Shown: positions 1 to 6,662 of the stretch, one piece after another
How positions within the stretch are numbered: position 1 is the first letter of the stretch
How the letters are laid out: every line of letters begins with the position of its first letter
NCBI GenBank assembly: GCA_017433615.1
Contig: JAFRGW010000106.1
Coordinates: 1 to 36,864, forward strand
Direction: 5' to 3'
From: Eubacterium sp.
Lineage (GTDB): Bacteria; Bacillota; Clostridia; Lachnospirales; Lachnospiraceae
Length of the DNA: 36,864 nt
Made by a program: the position numbers and the translations under genes
The notes under the pieces: model-generated
What the model saw: only the letters and a program-made list of their open reading frames with translations
What the model was told of the DNA's origin: nothing
Databases searched by the model: none

Positions 1-48
1 ATCTTCTACACCGCAGATCACTACAAGAGTTTTGAGCAGCTGTATTAA
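1..48 (+). CDS. C-terminal end of a barnase-type guanyl-specific ribonuclease (partial, cut by window edge)
   Basis: Only the last 15 codons are visible, IFYTADHYKSFEQLY followed by TAA at 46-48. They resemble the end of microbial ribonucleases: barnase finishes with TTDHYQTF and the Streptomyces RNase Sa group with YTGDHYATF. The histidine in the DHY motif is the general acid (His102 of barnase). The call is strengthened by the next gene on the same strand, which starts with a barstar inhibitor domain, so the pair forms a toxin-immunity unit. The N-terminal part lies outside the window, so any export signal or larger polymorphic-toxin architecture cannot be judged. With only 15 residues the family call rests partly on the neighbour. 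Confidence 0.72.
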   Translation: MFYTADHYKSFEQLY

Positions 49-61
49 TTTATGGAGAGAT

Positions 62-177
62 GGACGTGCCGGATAATTGTCTTCTTGCTCAGGTGAAATT
101 CGCAGGAGACAATTATCCGGCACGTCCTGCACAGGTAAAATTCGCAGGAGACAATTATCCGGCCCGCCCTGCGCAGG
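62..177. repeat. Palindromic repeat cluster: two 42-bp direct units plus one inverted arm
   Basis: Two adjoining 42-bp units (90-131 and 132-173) share the core GACAATTATCCGG preceded by AAATTCGCAGGA. An inverted copy of the same core lies at 62-81 and pairs perfectly over 20 bp with 108-127, leaving a 26-nt loop (82-107). Transcribed, this would fold into a strong hairpin between the ribonuclease gene and its inhibitor. No T-run follows, so it is not a standard terminator. A cluster with the same layout and related core lies at 13821-13962. The element resembles bacterial REP/BIME-type intergenic repeats; I do not recognise a named family. Confidence 0.85.
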
Positions 178-198
178 TTTTTATATATAGGTGAACAT

Positions 199-1023
199 AT
201 GAACAAACGAAATTTGGATTTCAATGAAGTATACACCCCCGAACAGGCGCATGTCATGATTGCGGCGGAGCTGGATTTTCCCTTTTATTATGGAAGGAAT
301 CTGGATGCGCTGTATGACTGTCTGACGGATCTTCAGGAGGATCTGAAGGTAGTGCTTCTGCCGCCGCCTGAAACAGCGGCGCTGTACGAGTGGTTTCGGA
401 AAGCTGCGCGCGTTTTTGCGGACGCTGCCCGGGAGAATGCGCATCTGGTGGTAGAAGTGCAGGAGCAGGAGAAGCCGAAGATCGCGGTTCTGTTTCCGGG
501 AATCGGATATACCTGTGACCGGTCGCTTCTGTATTATTCCGGGAAGCTGGCGGCTGCGGCAGGCTATGAGATCCTTACGGTTCCCTACAGGGATTTCCCG
601 CAGGGTGTAAAGGGAAACCGCAGTAAGATGGAAGCAAGTTTTTATTCCGCAATAGAACAGACGGAGACGATTCTGAAAGATGTTGACTGGGCTGCATATG
701 GCGATATCCTGTTTATCGGCAAGAGTATCGGTACGATTGTCGCGTCTGCTTATGCGAAGCAGCACGGTCTGCAGGTCCGGTCGCTTCTGTTTACGCCGCT
801 GAAAGACACGTTCCAGTTCCTGGGCAAGGGCGCGGAAGCGGCTGCATTTCACGGGACGGCAGACCCCTGGGCAGAAACAGAGGAGATTGTCAGCGGCTGT
901 GAGGAGAAGGGAATTGCGCTCCATCTCACGGAACATGCAAATCATTCGCTGGAGACCGGTGATGTGCTGACAGATCTGGATGGGCTGAACCGCACGATGC
1001 TTATTGTGAAAGGATTTATTTAA
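199..1023 (+). CDS. Barstar-type ribonuclease inhibitor fused to an alpha/beta-hydrolase domain
   Basis: The protein has 274 residues. Residues 1-90 form a barstar domain: YYGRNLDALYDCL (30-42) matches the barnase-binding helix of barstar, with both key aspartates kept (D36 and D40, equivalent to barstar D35 and D39). Residues 93-274 look like a compact alpha/beta-hydrolase: a strand and turn at IAVLFPGIG (95-103), a nucleophile elbow GKSIGT with S176, a likely acid at D222 (GTADPW) and a likely base at H249 (HANHSLE). It follows the ribonuclease tail directly, so the first domain should neutralise that enzyme in the cytoplasm. The substrate of the second domain is unknown. Stand-alone barstars are about 90 residues, so this is a real extension, not a misread start. 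The ATG at 199 has an AGGTGA site just upstream. Confidence 0.85.
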   Translation: MNKRNLDFNEVYTPEQAHVMIAAELDFPFYYGRNLDALYDCLTDLQEDLKVVLLPPPETAALYEWFRKAARVFADAARENAHLVVEVQEQEKPKIAVLFPGIGYTCDRSLLYYSGKLAAAAGYEILTVPYRDFPQGVKGNRSKMEASFYSAIEQTETILKDVDWAAYGDILFIGKSIGTIVASAYAKQHGLQVRSLLFTPLKDTFQFLGKGAEAAAFHGTADPWAETEEIVSGCEEKGIALHLTEHANHSLETGDVLTDLDGLNRTMLIVKGFI

Positions 1024-1029
1024 TTAATC

Positions 1030-1944
1030 ATGACACTCTATCAGATCGCGTCTTATTTTCTTATTTATTCGTTTCTCGGCTGGTGTACCGAGGTGGTCTA
1101 TCAGGCGCTGAAGCGGGGAAAGATTATTAACCGTGGTTTTCTGAACGGACCGGTCTGTCCGGTATACGGATTTGGTGTGATTGCTGTTTTTGCATTTACG
1201 AAGAAAGTGCTGCCATCGCTGACTTCTCTGTCAGAGAGCCGGATGACAGGAGAAAACCGTCTTCTGGACCTGCTGGTTTTGTTTCTGCTTGGCGTTGCGC
1301 TGGCGACGGCGGTAGAATTAATCGCAGGGTGGCTGCTGGATGTCTGCTTCCATGCGCGGTGGTGGGATTACAGTAATGTGCCGCTTAATTTTCACGGCTA
1401 CATCTGCCTGCGGTTCAGCATCATCTGGGGACTCGCGATTGTTTTTGTTGTCAGAATTATCCAGCCGGTGATGGAGTCTGAGAAATCGCTTCATATTCCG
1501 GAACAAATCGGCTGGCCGCTTCTGTGCGTATTATATCTGATCTATCTCGCGGATTTTATAGTGACGGTAATGATTGTTGCCGGTATGAACAGGCGGCTCA
1601 CAGAATTGGATGATATTCAGAAGAAGATGCGGATTGTCAGTGATGATCTGAGTCAGAAACTGGGCAAAAATACGCTGGAGACACAGCAGAAAGCCGGAGA
1701 GCGGCGGGTGCAGATGCATCTGGCCGGAATGGAGATGAAGGATCGCTCCGCAGAAACACGCGAGAAGCTGTATAAGCGGAAAGCAGAGCTTGAAAAGCAG
1801 CTGCTGGCGAATCCGCATTTCGGAACAGGAAGACTGTTGAAAGCGTTCCCGGATCTGGTTCACCGCGAGCATGACAGCGTGTTGAAAACACTCCGGGAAC
1901 GGATTGCCGAAGAGGCCGCAAAACGGCGTAAGCCGAAACTGTAA
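1030..1944 (+). CDS. CmpB-like (PF06541-type) integral membrane protein
   Basis: This 304-residue protein begins with a hydrophobic stretch and the signature FLGWCTEVVYQALKRGKIIN followed by RGFLNGPVCPVYGFG. That pattern is typical of the family annotated as putative ABC-transporter type IV or CmpB (PF06541), common in Firmicutes and without a firm function. About five membrane segments occupy residues 1-185. The remaining 120 residues are charged, predicted helical or coiled-coil, and cytoplasmic. It starts 6 bp after the barstar fusion, so the two are probably co-transcribed. AAAGGAT lies about 14 nt upstream of the ATG, a long spacing. A strong terminator follows the stop. Confidence 0.75.
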   Translation: MTLYQIASYFLIYSFLGWCTEVVYQALKRGKIINRGFLNGPVCPVYGFGVIAVFAFTKKVLPSLTSLSESRMTGENRLLDLLVLFLLGVALATAVELIAGWLLDVCFHARWWDYSNVPLNFHGYICLRFSIIWGLAIVFVVRIIQPVMESEKSLHIPEQIGWPLLCVLYLIYLADFIVTVMIVAGMNRRLTELDDIQKKMRIVSDDLSQKLGKNTLETQQKAGERRVQMHLAGMEMKDRSAETREKLYKRKAELEKQLLANPHFGTGRLLKAFPDLVHREHDSVLKTLRERIAEEAAKRRKPKL

Positions 1945-1953
1945 TAACTGACA

Positions 1954-1990
1954 GAAGGCCCGGACTTTTTGAAGTCCGGGCCTTCGTTTT
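1954..1990 (+). terminator. Intrinsic terminator after the barstar/CmpB operon
   Basis: A perfect 14-bp stem (1954-1967 with 1972-1985), a 4-nt loop and a T-rich tail (CGTTTT) stand 9 bp after the stop at 1944. It also faces the end of the minus-strand gene at 2021 and may serve both directions, since T-runs in the loop and A-rich sequence flank it. Confidence 0.9.
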
Positions 1991-2020
1991 ATAAGAGAAA
2001 TCCGGATCGGGCAGTATTGC

Positions 2021-2488
2021 TTACATGAGTCGCCACCGCGGCAGTTTCTTCCAGCATCGGACTTCATGGAAGGCGCTTATGGCAGCTTTAAAAGATACGT
2101 AGCCGAGTCCGCGTACAGTGACTCTGTAGGTGCCTTTGGTGAGTTTGATATGCATTTCTCCGCTCGCCCAGAGTCTGTTGGTACAGATTTTCTTATTAAT
2201 GCTGCGGCCGTTTGCATCCTTGACCTGGACAATTGTCACACGGTAAGATCCGTAGGCCTGTGCGGTCTTGTCGTATTTTCTTCTGAGCCAGTTGTAAAGA
2301 TTCAGGACACCCTTCTCCTGTGAGAGGATTTTGTAGTTACCCGCTTTTCCGACATTTATCTGTACGGTGGTATTTGCACAGCGATTATAAGTGTACCATC
2401 TGGTGGCGGCAGATGCCGGCAGAGCGCTTTGAATAACCATGATCATTACCAGTGCAAGCAGCAAACATTTCTTCTTACAAGTTTTCAT
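2021..2488 (-). CDS. Small secreted basic protein of unknown function
   Basis: This 155-residue protein has a clear Sec signal peptide: a positively charged start (MKTCKKK), a hydrophobic core and an AxA cleavage site near residues 26-28 (PASAA). The mature part, about 127 residues, is rich in Lys, Arg, Tyr and Trp. It contains GSYRVTIVQVKD and KGTYRVTVRGLG, two similar strands that suggest a small beta-sandwich. I recognise no family. AAAGGAGG sits just upstream of the ATG, so it is well translated. It is a single gene, convergent with the CmpB-like gene and divergent from the glycosyltransferase. The product should be released outside the cell or held at the wall by charge. Confidence 0.7.
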   Translation of the reverse strand: MKTCKKKCLLLALVMIMVIQSALPASAATRWYTYNRCANTTVQINVGKAGNYKILSQEKGVLNLYNWLRRKYDKTAQAYGSYRVTIVQVKDANGRSINKKICTNRLWASGEMHIKLTKGTYRVTVRGLGYVSFKAAISAFHEVRCWKKLPRWRLM

Positions 2489-2619
2489 ATTGAACCTCCT
2501 TTGGTTTGTATAGATGCGTTTGAACTGTTCTTCATGTATACAATATAAGACGGCGATGATTTAATGCACACGTATATAGTTTTTAATGAAGCGCTATAAT
2601 TATTTAATAAAAAAGCACG

Positions 2620-2673
2620 CCTGCGTTTTACGACGCAGGTTTTATTTTTGCCCGGCTTCACACATGGCCGGGC
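2620..2673. terminator. Paired hairpins in the intergenic region, first one terminator-like in both directions
   Basis: CCTGCGT (2620-2626) pairs with ACGCAGG (2633-2639). It is followed on the plus strand by TTTTATTTTT and on the minus strand by a short GC step and TTTTTT, so it can act both ways. A second hairpin, GCCCGGC/GCCGGGC (2650-2656 with 2667-2673), follows at once. No gene in the window clearly ends here, so it may insulate the secreted-protein gene from the glycosyltransferase operon or be a remnant. Confidence 0.6.
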
Positions 2674-2751
2674 GCTCTTTGTCATATTTATTTGATTTAA
2701 AGTACATCTTAGGTTGCGCGGGTATGATGACCATCAAGAGGAGGTGACTCT

Positions 2752-3945
2752 ATGAATCAGGTAATTATCATACCGGCACTGAATCCGGACGAAAAGATGC
2801 TCCGGGTGATCCGGGATTTGCAGGCATATGGATTTGAAAGAATTATAACGGTAGATGACGGCAGCGAAGCAGCATACCGTCGATTATTTGAGGAAGCACA
2901 GTTGCTCGGATGCGTGGTCATCCGGCATGAACAGAACCGCGGCAAGGGTGCTGCGCTCCGCACGGCGATGCGGACGGCGCAGGAATTATACGGCGAAGTT
3001 TCTTTTATCACTGTGGATGCGGACGGGCAGCATCTTCCGGAGGATATTCTGCATGTCGCAGAGGCAATGGAACTGCAACCGGCGTCTCTGGTTCTGGGAA
3101 CCCGGGATTTTTCAGGCGGTCACGTGCCGAAGAAAAGTCTTCTGGGAAACCGGATTACGGCCAGAGTTTTCCGGTTGACGACAGGGATTGACTGTCCGGA
3201 TACGCAGACCGGATTAAGAGGCATTCCATCCTGTCTGGCGGATCTGGCATGTGAGACGACCGGAAACCGGTATGAATACGAAATGAATTTTCTCATGGAC
3301 GCTTCGCAGCGGGTACCATTCATAAGCGTGCCGATTACGACTGTCTATGAGGATGGAAATAAATGTTCGCATTTCCGCCCGGTGCGCGACTCGATCCTCG
3401 TGTATAAGCGGCCGCTGCGGTTTGTCGTATCCTCCCTGACGGGCGCGGTTTGTGATGTGTTGCTGTTTGCGCTGCTGCTGTATTTCCTGACCGGAAAGTG
3501 GAATGTTTCAGCCGGTCAGAGTATTTCTGGCAGCAGTCTGGTGCAGCCGGGCACTGGCGGCGTGTCCGGGTTTCAGCAATACACATATGGCGCACATGTC
3601 ATCTTGATCGCAACCATAGCGGCCAGAATCGGCTCCGGCATCGTCAATTTTCTGATGAATAAATACTGGAGTTTTGAGAGTCGGGCATCCGGCAGAAGAG
3701 AAATGCTGCGGTATGGTATTTTGTTTGCCGCCCAGATGTTTGCAAGTGCGGGTCTGGCGATGCTTTTGTCGCTGGTGATGCCGTCTGTTGCAGGAAAAAT
3801 GATTGCGGACACGAGTCTTTTCTTTATCAGCTATGTAATCCAGCAGCGCTGGGTGTTTTCCGGGAGAACACCCGGGCTCGGAATCGGAACCAGAAGTGTA
3901 ACGGCAGGAGGAAACAGATATGTTCAGGAAAAAATCCGGGGATAA
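2752..3945 (+). CDS. GT2 family glycosyltransferase fused to a GtrA-like membrane domain
   Basis: In this 397-residue protein, residues 1-215 form a GT-A fold of the dolichol-phosphate-mannose-synthase type: IIPALN at the start, TVDDGS (33-38), and the metal/nucleotide-binding DADGQH (89-94). Residues 220-380 form a GtrA-like domain with four membrane segments, including the typical NFLMNKYWSF. A Gly/Ser-rich insert separates the first two segments. The usual role is to make or flip an undecaprenyl-phosphate-linked sugar for decorating cell-surface polymers. AGGAGGTGA precedes the ATG. Its 3' end overlaps the next gene by 26 bp, so the two are translationally linked. Confidence 0.88.
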   Translation: MNQVIIIPALNPDEKMLRVIRDLQAYGFERIITVDDGSEAAYRRLFEEAQLLGCVVIRHEQNRGKGAALRTAMRTAQELYGEVSFITVDADGQHLPEDILHVAEAMELQPASLVLGTRDFSGGHVPKKSLLGNRITARVFRLTTGIDCPDTQTGLRGIPSCLADLACETTGNRYEYEMNFLMDASQRVPFISVPITTVYEDGNKCSHFRPVRDSILVYKRPLRFVVSSLTGAVCDVLLFALLLYFLTGKWNVSAGQSISGSSLVQPGTGGVSGFQQYTYGAHVILIATIAARIGSGIVNFLMNKYWSFESRASGRREMLRYGILFAAQMFASAGLAMLLSLVMPSVAGKMIADTSLFFISYVIQQRWVFSGRTPGLGIGTRSVTAGGNRYVQEKIRG

Positions 3946-5263
3946 TGCCCCGTTGGAAAATCATAAAGAACAGAAGAAAAAAAGGATCCGCATCCGGCCG
4001 CTTCTGCTCGGTGCAGCACTCACGGCGTACACAGTATTTACACTGCTGGATGCATTTGTGATTCCGCGGGATATTGTGACGCTGGAGTCAGTACAGGCCG
4101 CTGCGGGCAGCGGAGCTGCGGATGAAAGTCAAGCCGGATCAGCGGATGTATCGACTGGTGCATCTGATACTGACAGCAGCGCAGCAGAGCAGAACGGAAC
4201 TGACGGGGATAGCAGTATGTCTGAATCCGAAGGTGGCGGAAGCACGGCTGATGCGGCGGAAGACGGCGGCAATTCCGATACCGGGGACAATACAAAACAC
4301 AAACATAAGCCGGGCGGAAAAGGCGGAAGAAACGGCAGCGGCGGTCCGGGTTCCGGCAAGGGCAGATCCGGAAAGCCGGGCAGCGGTTCATCCGCCGGCA
4401 GTGCCTCAGGCAAATCCGGATCAGCAGGCAGTGCCTCCGGCAGTACGTCGGAAGGAAATTCATCCGCCGGCAGTGCCTCAGGATCGGACAGCGCGGACAG
4501 TGCTTCCGGTGAGTCATCAGACGCAGAAGTTGTCACATCCGACAGTTATCAGGCGGACGGCGTATCCATTACGCTGACGGAGGAACGCGTCTATGACACA
4601 CAAGTTTACATTGCAGATATTCAGCTGGATGATCCGTCAGAACTGCTTTCGGGTCTGGCAGACAACAGCTTCGGCCGGAATCTGAGTCAGAAGACTTCAG
4701 AGATGGCAGAAACACTGAATGCAGTCCTTGCGATTAACGGAGACTATTACGGCTTCCGGGATTCCGGCTACGTCATGCGCAACGGTTATCTCTACCGCAG
4801 CACTGCGCGCAGCGGCAGCGGCAATGAGGATCTGGTTGTCTACAGCGACGGGAGCATGGAGATCATAGATGAATCGGAGGTGACAGCGGAAGAGCTGGAG
4901 GCAAAGGGTGCAGTTCAGATTTATTCCTTCGGCCCAGGTCTGATCAGCGACGGAACGGTTAGTGTCACGGCGGGCGACGAAGTCGACCAGTCCATGCGCA
5001 GCAATCCGCGGACGGCGATCGGTATGGTCGAACCGGGACACTATATCATGGTTGTCTCCGACGGCAGAACAGATGAGAGCGCAGGCCTTTCTCTGGCGCA
5101 GCTGGCTGATGTGATGCAGAATGCGGGCTGTACAGAAGCCTACAATCTGGACGGCGGCGGCTCCACAACCATGTGGTTCAACGGAAAAATCGTAAATAAC
5201 CCGACCGGCGGACGCGGGTCGAATGAAAGGGCGGTGAGCGACATTGTATACATCGGCAAATAA
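3920..5263 (+). CDS. Membrane-anchored phosphodiester glycosidase (NAGPA domain) with long Gly/Ser linker
   Basis: The 447-residue protein has a short basic cytoplasmic tail and one membrane segment near residues 29-48. A low-complexity linker rich in Ser, Gly, Asp, Ala and Glu follows (about residues 55-205), then a phosphodiester-glycosidase domain (PF09992-like). That domain shows NGDYYG, RTAIG, VSDGR and the terminal NLDGGGSTTMW plus RAVSDIVYIG, all typical of the family and of exopolysaccharide-associated NAGPA-type proteins. It should act outside the membrane on a phosphodiester-linked sugar, consistent with the glycosyltransferase it overlaps. GGCAGGAGG precedes the ATG inside the upstream gene. 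The linker suits spanning the peptidoglycan. Confidence 0.87.
   Translation: MFRKKSGDNAPLENHKEQKKKRIRIRPLLLGAALTAYTVFTLLDAFVIPRDIVTLESVQAAAGSGAADESQAGSADVSTGASDTDSSAAEQNGTDGDSSMSESEGGGSTADAAEDGGNSDTGDNTKHKHKPGGKGGRNGSGGPGSGKGRSGKPGSGSSAGSASGKSGSAGSASGSTSEGNSSAGSASGSDSADSASGESSDAEVVTSDSYQADGVSITLTEERVYDTQVYIADIQLDDPSELLSGLADNSFGRNLSQKTSEMAETLNAVLAINGDYYGFRDSGYVMRNGYLYRSTARSGSGNEDLVVYSDGSMEIIDESEVTAEELEAKGAVQIYSFGPGLISDGTVSVTAGDEVDQSMRSNPRTAIGMVEPGHYIMVVSDGRTDESAGLSLAQLADVMQNAGCTEAYNLDGGGSTTMWFNGKIVNNPTGGRGSNERAVSDIVYIGK
4387..4482 (+). repeat. Exact 24-bp direct repeat in the glycosidase linker
   Basis: The 24 bases at 4387-4410 recur exactly at 4459-4482, 72 bp (24 codons) apart and in the same frame. 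They encode the SSAGSASG linker motif. A related partial copy lies between them at 4420-4440. In-frame spacing means recombination between the copies would shorten the linker without a frameshift. Confidence 0.85.
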
Positions 5264-5342
5264 TACCATTGCATTAAAAGAAATGACAGGCCCGGGAAAT
5301 GAGGCAGCTGAGAGGAACAGCAGAACAGGAGTGGTGCATGTA

Positions 5343-5744
5343 ATGAAAAAACAGAAAAAAAACCAGGCAAAACATGCGCTTGCTGTTTATGCTGGCATCA
5401 CGGTATTCTGCGGTATCGTATTTCTGGTATATGACCGGTTTTCACACGGTGTGCGGTCGCCTTATATGACATTTTTGTTTGGATGGCCGCTGGCGTTCGG
5501 CGTGCTGCCGGCACTGATCCGGATGGCGGCGAAACTGCCGGATCCGGATCTGCTCTCGAAGGATATTTATAATACCGGCGTCGCGGCAATGACATTTTCC
5601 AGTCTGCTGCGCGGGATCTTTGAGATTGCAGGAACTGCATCTGACTACCAGAAGTATCTGATGGGCGCCGGCGTCATATTTGCAGCGGCGGGGCTGCTTC
5701 TGTACGTTTTTTGCCTGATACACAGAAAGCAGCAGACGGAATGA
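5343..5744 (+). CDS. Small four-helix membrane protein of unknown function
   Basis: This protein has 133 residues, counting from the ATG at 5343, which lies 11 nt after an AGGAG site (5327-5331). An in-frame ATG at 5244 would add 33 polar residues and overlap the upstream gene, but it lacks a good site of its own. Four hydrophobic segments are visible (HALAVYAGITVFCGIVFLVY, the FLFGWPLAFGVLPALI region, a moderately hydrophobic third, and VIFAAAGLLLYVFCLIH), with a basic N-terminus and tail. I recognise no family. Its place at the end of the glycosyltransferase/glycosidase operon suggests an accessory envelope role, by inference only. Confidence 0.7.
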   Translation: MKKQKKNQAKHALAVYAGITVFCGIVFLVYDRFSHGVRSPYMTFLFGWPLAFGVLPALIRMAAKLPDPDLLSKDIYNTGVAAMTFSSLLRGIFEIAGTASDYQKYLMGAGVIFAAAGLLLYVFCLIHRKQQTE

Positions 5745-5748
5745 GGGA

Positions 5749-6378
5749 TCAGAACATCCCCCGCGCTTTGTTCAGCAGGCGGAGATAGACAATTCCAACG
5801 GCCAGTGAAGCAATCATCGCAAGAAGAGAAGTAATGATGCCTGCAGCGGTTAAGGCCCTTACAGATAAGACCGTGGAGATTATATTCAGAACAAGAATGA
5901 CGGCATAGAAGAGCAGGATCAGCTTCAGTGTGTCAAGCCCGAGAGCCTGCACTTCCCGGTCATGTACAGATCTGGCGAGATTGAGCGTTCCGCTGACGAT
6001 ATAGTAGGTGACCAGGAACTGGCAAAATGTTCCGACAACGACAAACAGCCCTGCAACAAGCGGACCTTTGCCGGATACAGCAGTCTGCGCAATGTTGGCA
6101 ATGATACCGACAAACAGCGCAGCCAGAGCATTTTTAAAATTGTTTTCATCTTTGGATGCATTAGAAATCCCGAGGATTGTAAGGATAAATGCTGCCAGAG
6201 CGAGTGCCGTGGAAAGGAAAAACAGTCCGCCGGAAGACATACCCGCAGCGGCAGTCAGCGAGCGTCCTGTTATAAACATGAGAATGGTGGCAATGACAGA
6301 AATTAAGACGGAGGCCAGTGTCAGGATTTCGCCGATAAAGATTTTCTGAATGCCTTTTTGAGAATTTGTATAATTCAT
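5749..6378 (-). CDS. Multi-spanning membrane protein of unknown function
   Basis: A 209-residue, very hydrophobic protein with about six membrane segments. The short polar start (MNYTNSQKGIQK) precedes the first helix, and a polar loop with HDREVQALG follows the fourth. I recognise no enzyme motif or family. GGGAGG lies well placed before the ATG, and a good promoter stands upstream (6420-6448). It converges with the plus-strand gene ending at 5744, only 4 bp away, with no clear hairpin between them. Confidence 0.7.
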   Translation of the reverse strand: MNYTNSQKGIQKIFIGEILTLASVLISVIATILMFITGRSLTAAAGMSSGGLFFLSTALALAAFILTILGISNASKDENNFKNALAALFVGIIANIAQTAVSGKGPLVAGLFVVVGTFCQFLVTYYIVSGTLNLARSVHDREVQALGLDTLKLILLFYAVILVLNIISTVLSVRALTAAGIITSLLAMIASLAVGIVYLRLLNKARGMF

Positions 6379-6419
6379 GGAAAAACCTCCCGCTTCATGA
6401 GATGAACTGATAATTATTT

Positions 6420-6448
6420 ATTATCCAACGAATAAAAATCAAAGTCAA
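6420..6448 (-). promoter_or_regulatory. Promoter of the 5749-6378 membrane protein gene
   Basis: On the minus strand TTGACT (6448-6443) is separated by 17 nt from GATAAT (6425-6420), a near-consensus sigma-A promoter about 40 bp before the start codon. Confidence 0.7.
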
Positions 6449-6508
6449 CTTAGTAGAGATGCACTTCCGCTGCGGGTGGTGATAATTATAGAAGAAGCGA
6501 CGATTTTC

Positions 6509-6535
6509 TTGACAATTCTGCGGGCAGTCTATAAA
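6509..6535 (+). promoter_or_regulatory. Promoter of the MoxR/VWA operon
   Basis: TTGACA (6509-6514) and TATAAA (6530-6535) are separated by 15 nt, slightly short of the optimum. Transcription would start near 6542, inside the palindrome that follows. Confidence 0.6.
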
Positions 6536-6539
6536 TTAG

Positions 6540-6572
6540 GGAGACAGGGGACGGTTCTCTGTCTCCTTTTTT
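6540..6572. repeat. REP-like palindrome with terminator character (GGAGACAG...CTGTCTCC, T-tract)
   Basis: GGAGACAG (6540-6547) pairs with CTGTCTCC (6559-6566) around the loop GGGACGGTTCT and is followed by TTTTTT. The sequence GGGGACGGTTCTCTGTC resembles a short palindrome I recall from many clostridial genomes, where such units sit in intergenic regions; this needs a search. It stands between the promoter and the MoxR gene. A transcript begun at the upstream promoter would contain most of the hairpin from its first bases. Confidence 0.6.
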
Positions 6573-6662
6573 GTAAATGAGAAGAAAAGCCGGCCAGGGC
6601 TGATCCGTTTGCAGTATTTCGCAAGGAAAAAACGATAAAAGAACAGGAAAAAGGAAACCGAC

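Noticed and set aside
90-173. Possible CRISPR array from two 42-bp repeats
   Set aside because: The units adjoin with no spacers between them, one arm is inverted, and no cas gene is present. It is a palindromic repeat cluster.
181-945. 254-codon minus-strand open frame opposite the barstar-hydrolase gene
   Set aside because: It has no family features and no ribosome site, and mirrors a well-supported gene. Similar long antisense frames at 23527-24768, 29142-30305 and 33527-34726 arise from codon bias in the true genes.
4122-4577. Pro/Arg/Ala-rich frames across the glycosidase linker on both strands
   Set aside because: Out-of-frame readings of low-complexity Ser/Gly codons; no start site or conserved motif.
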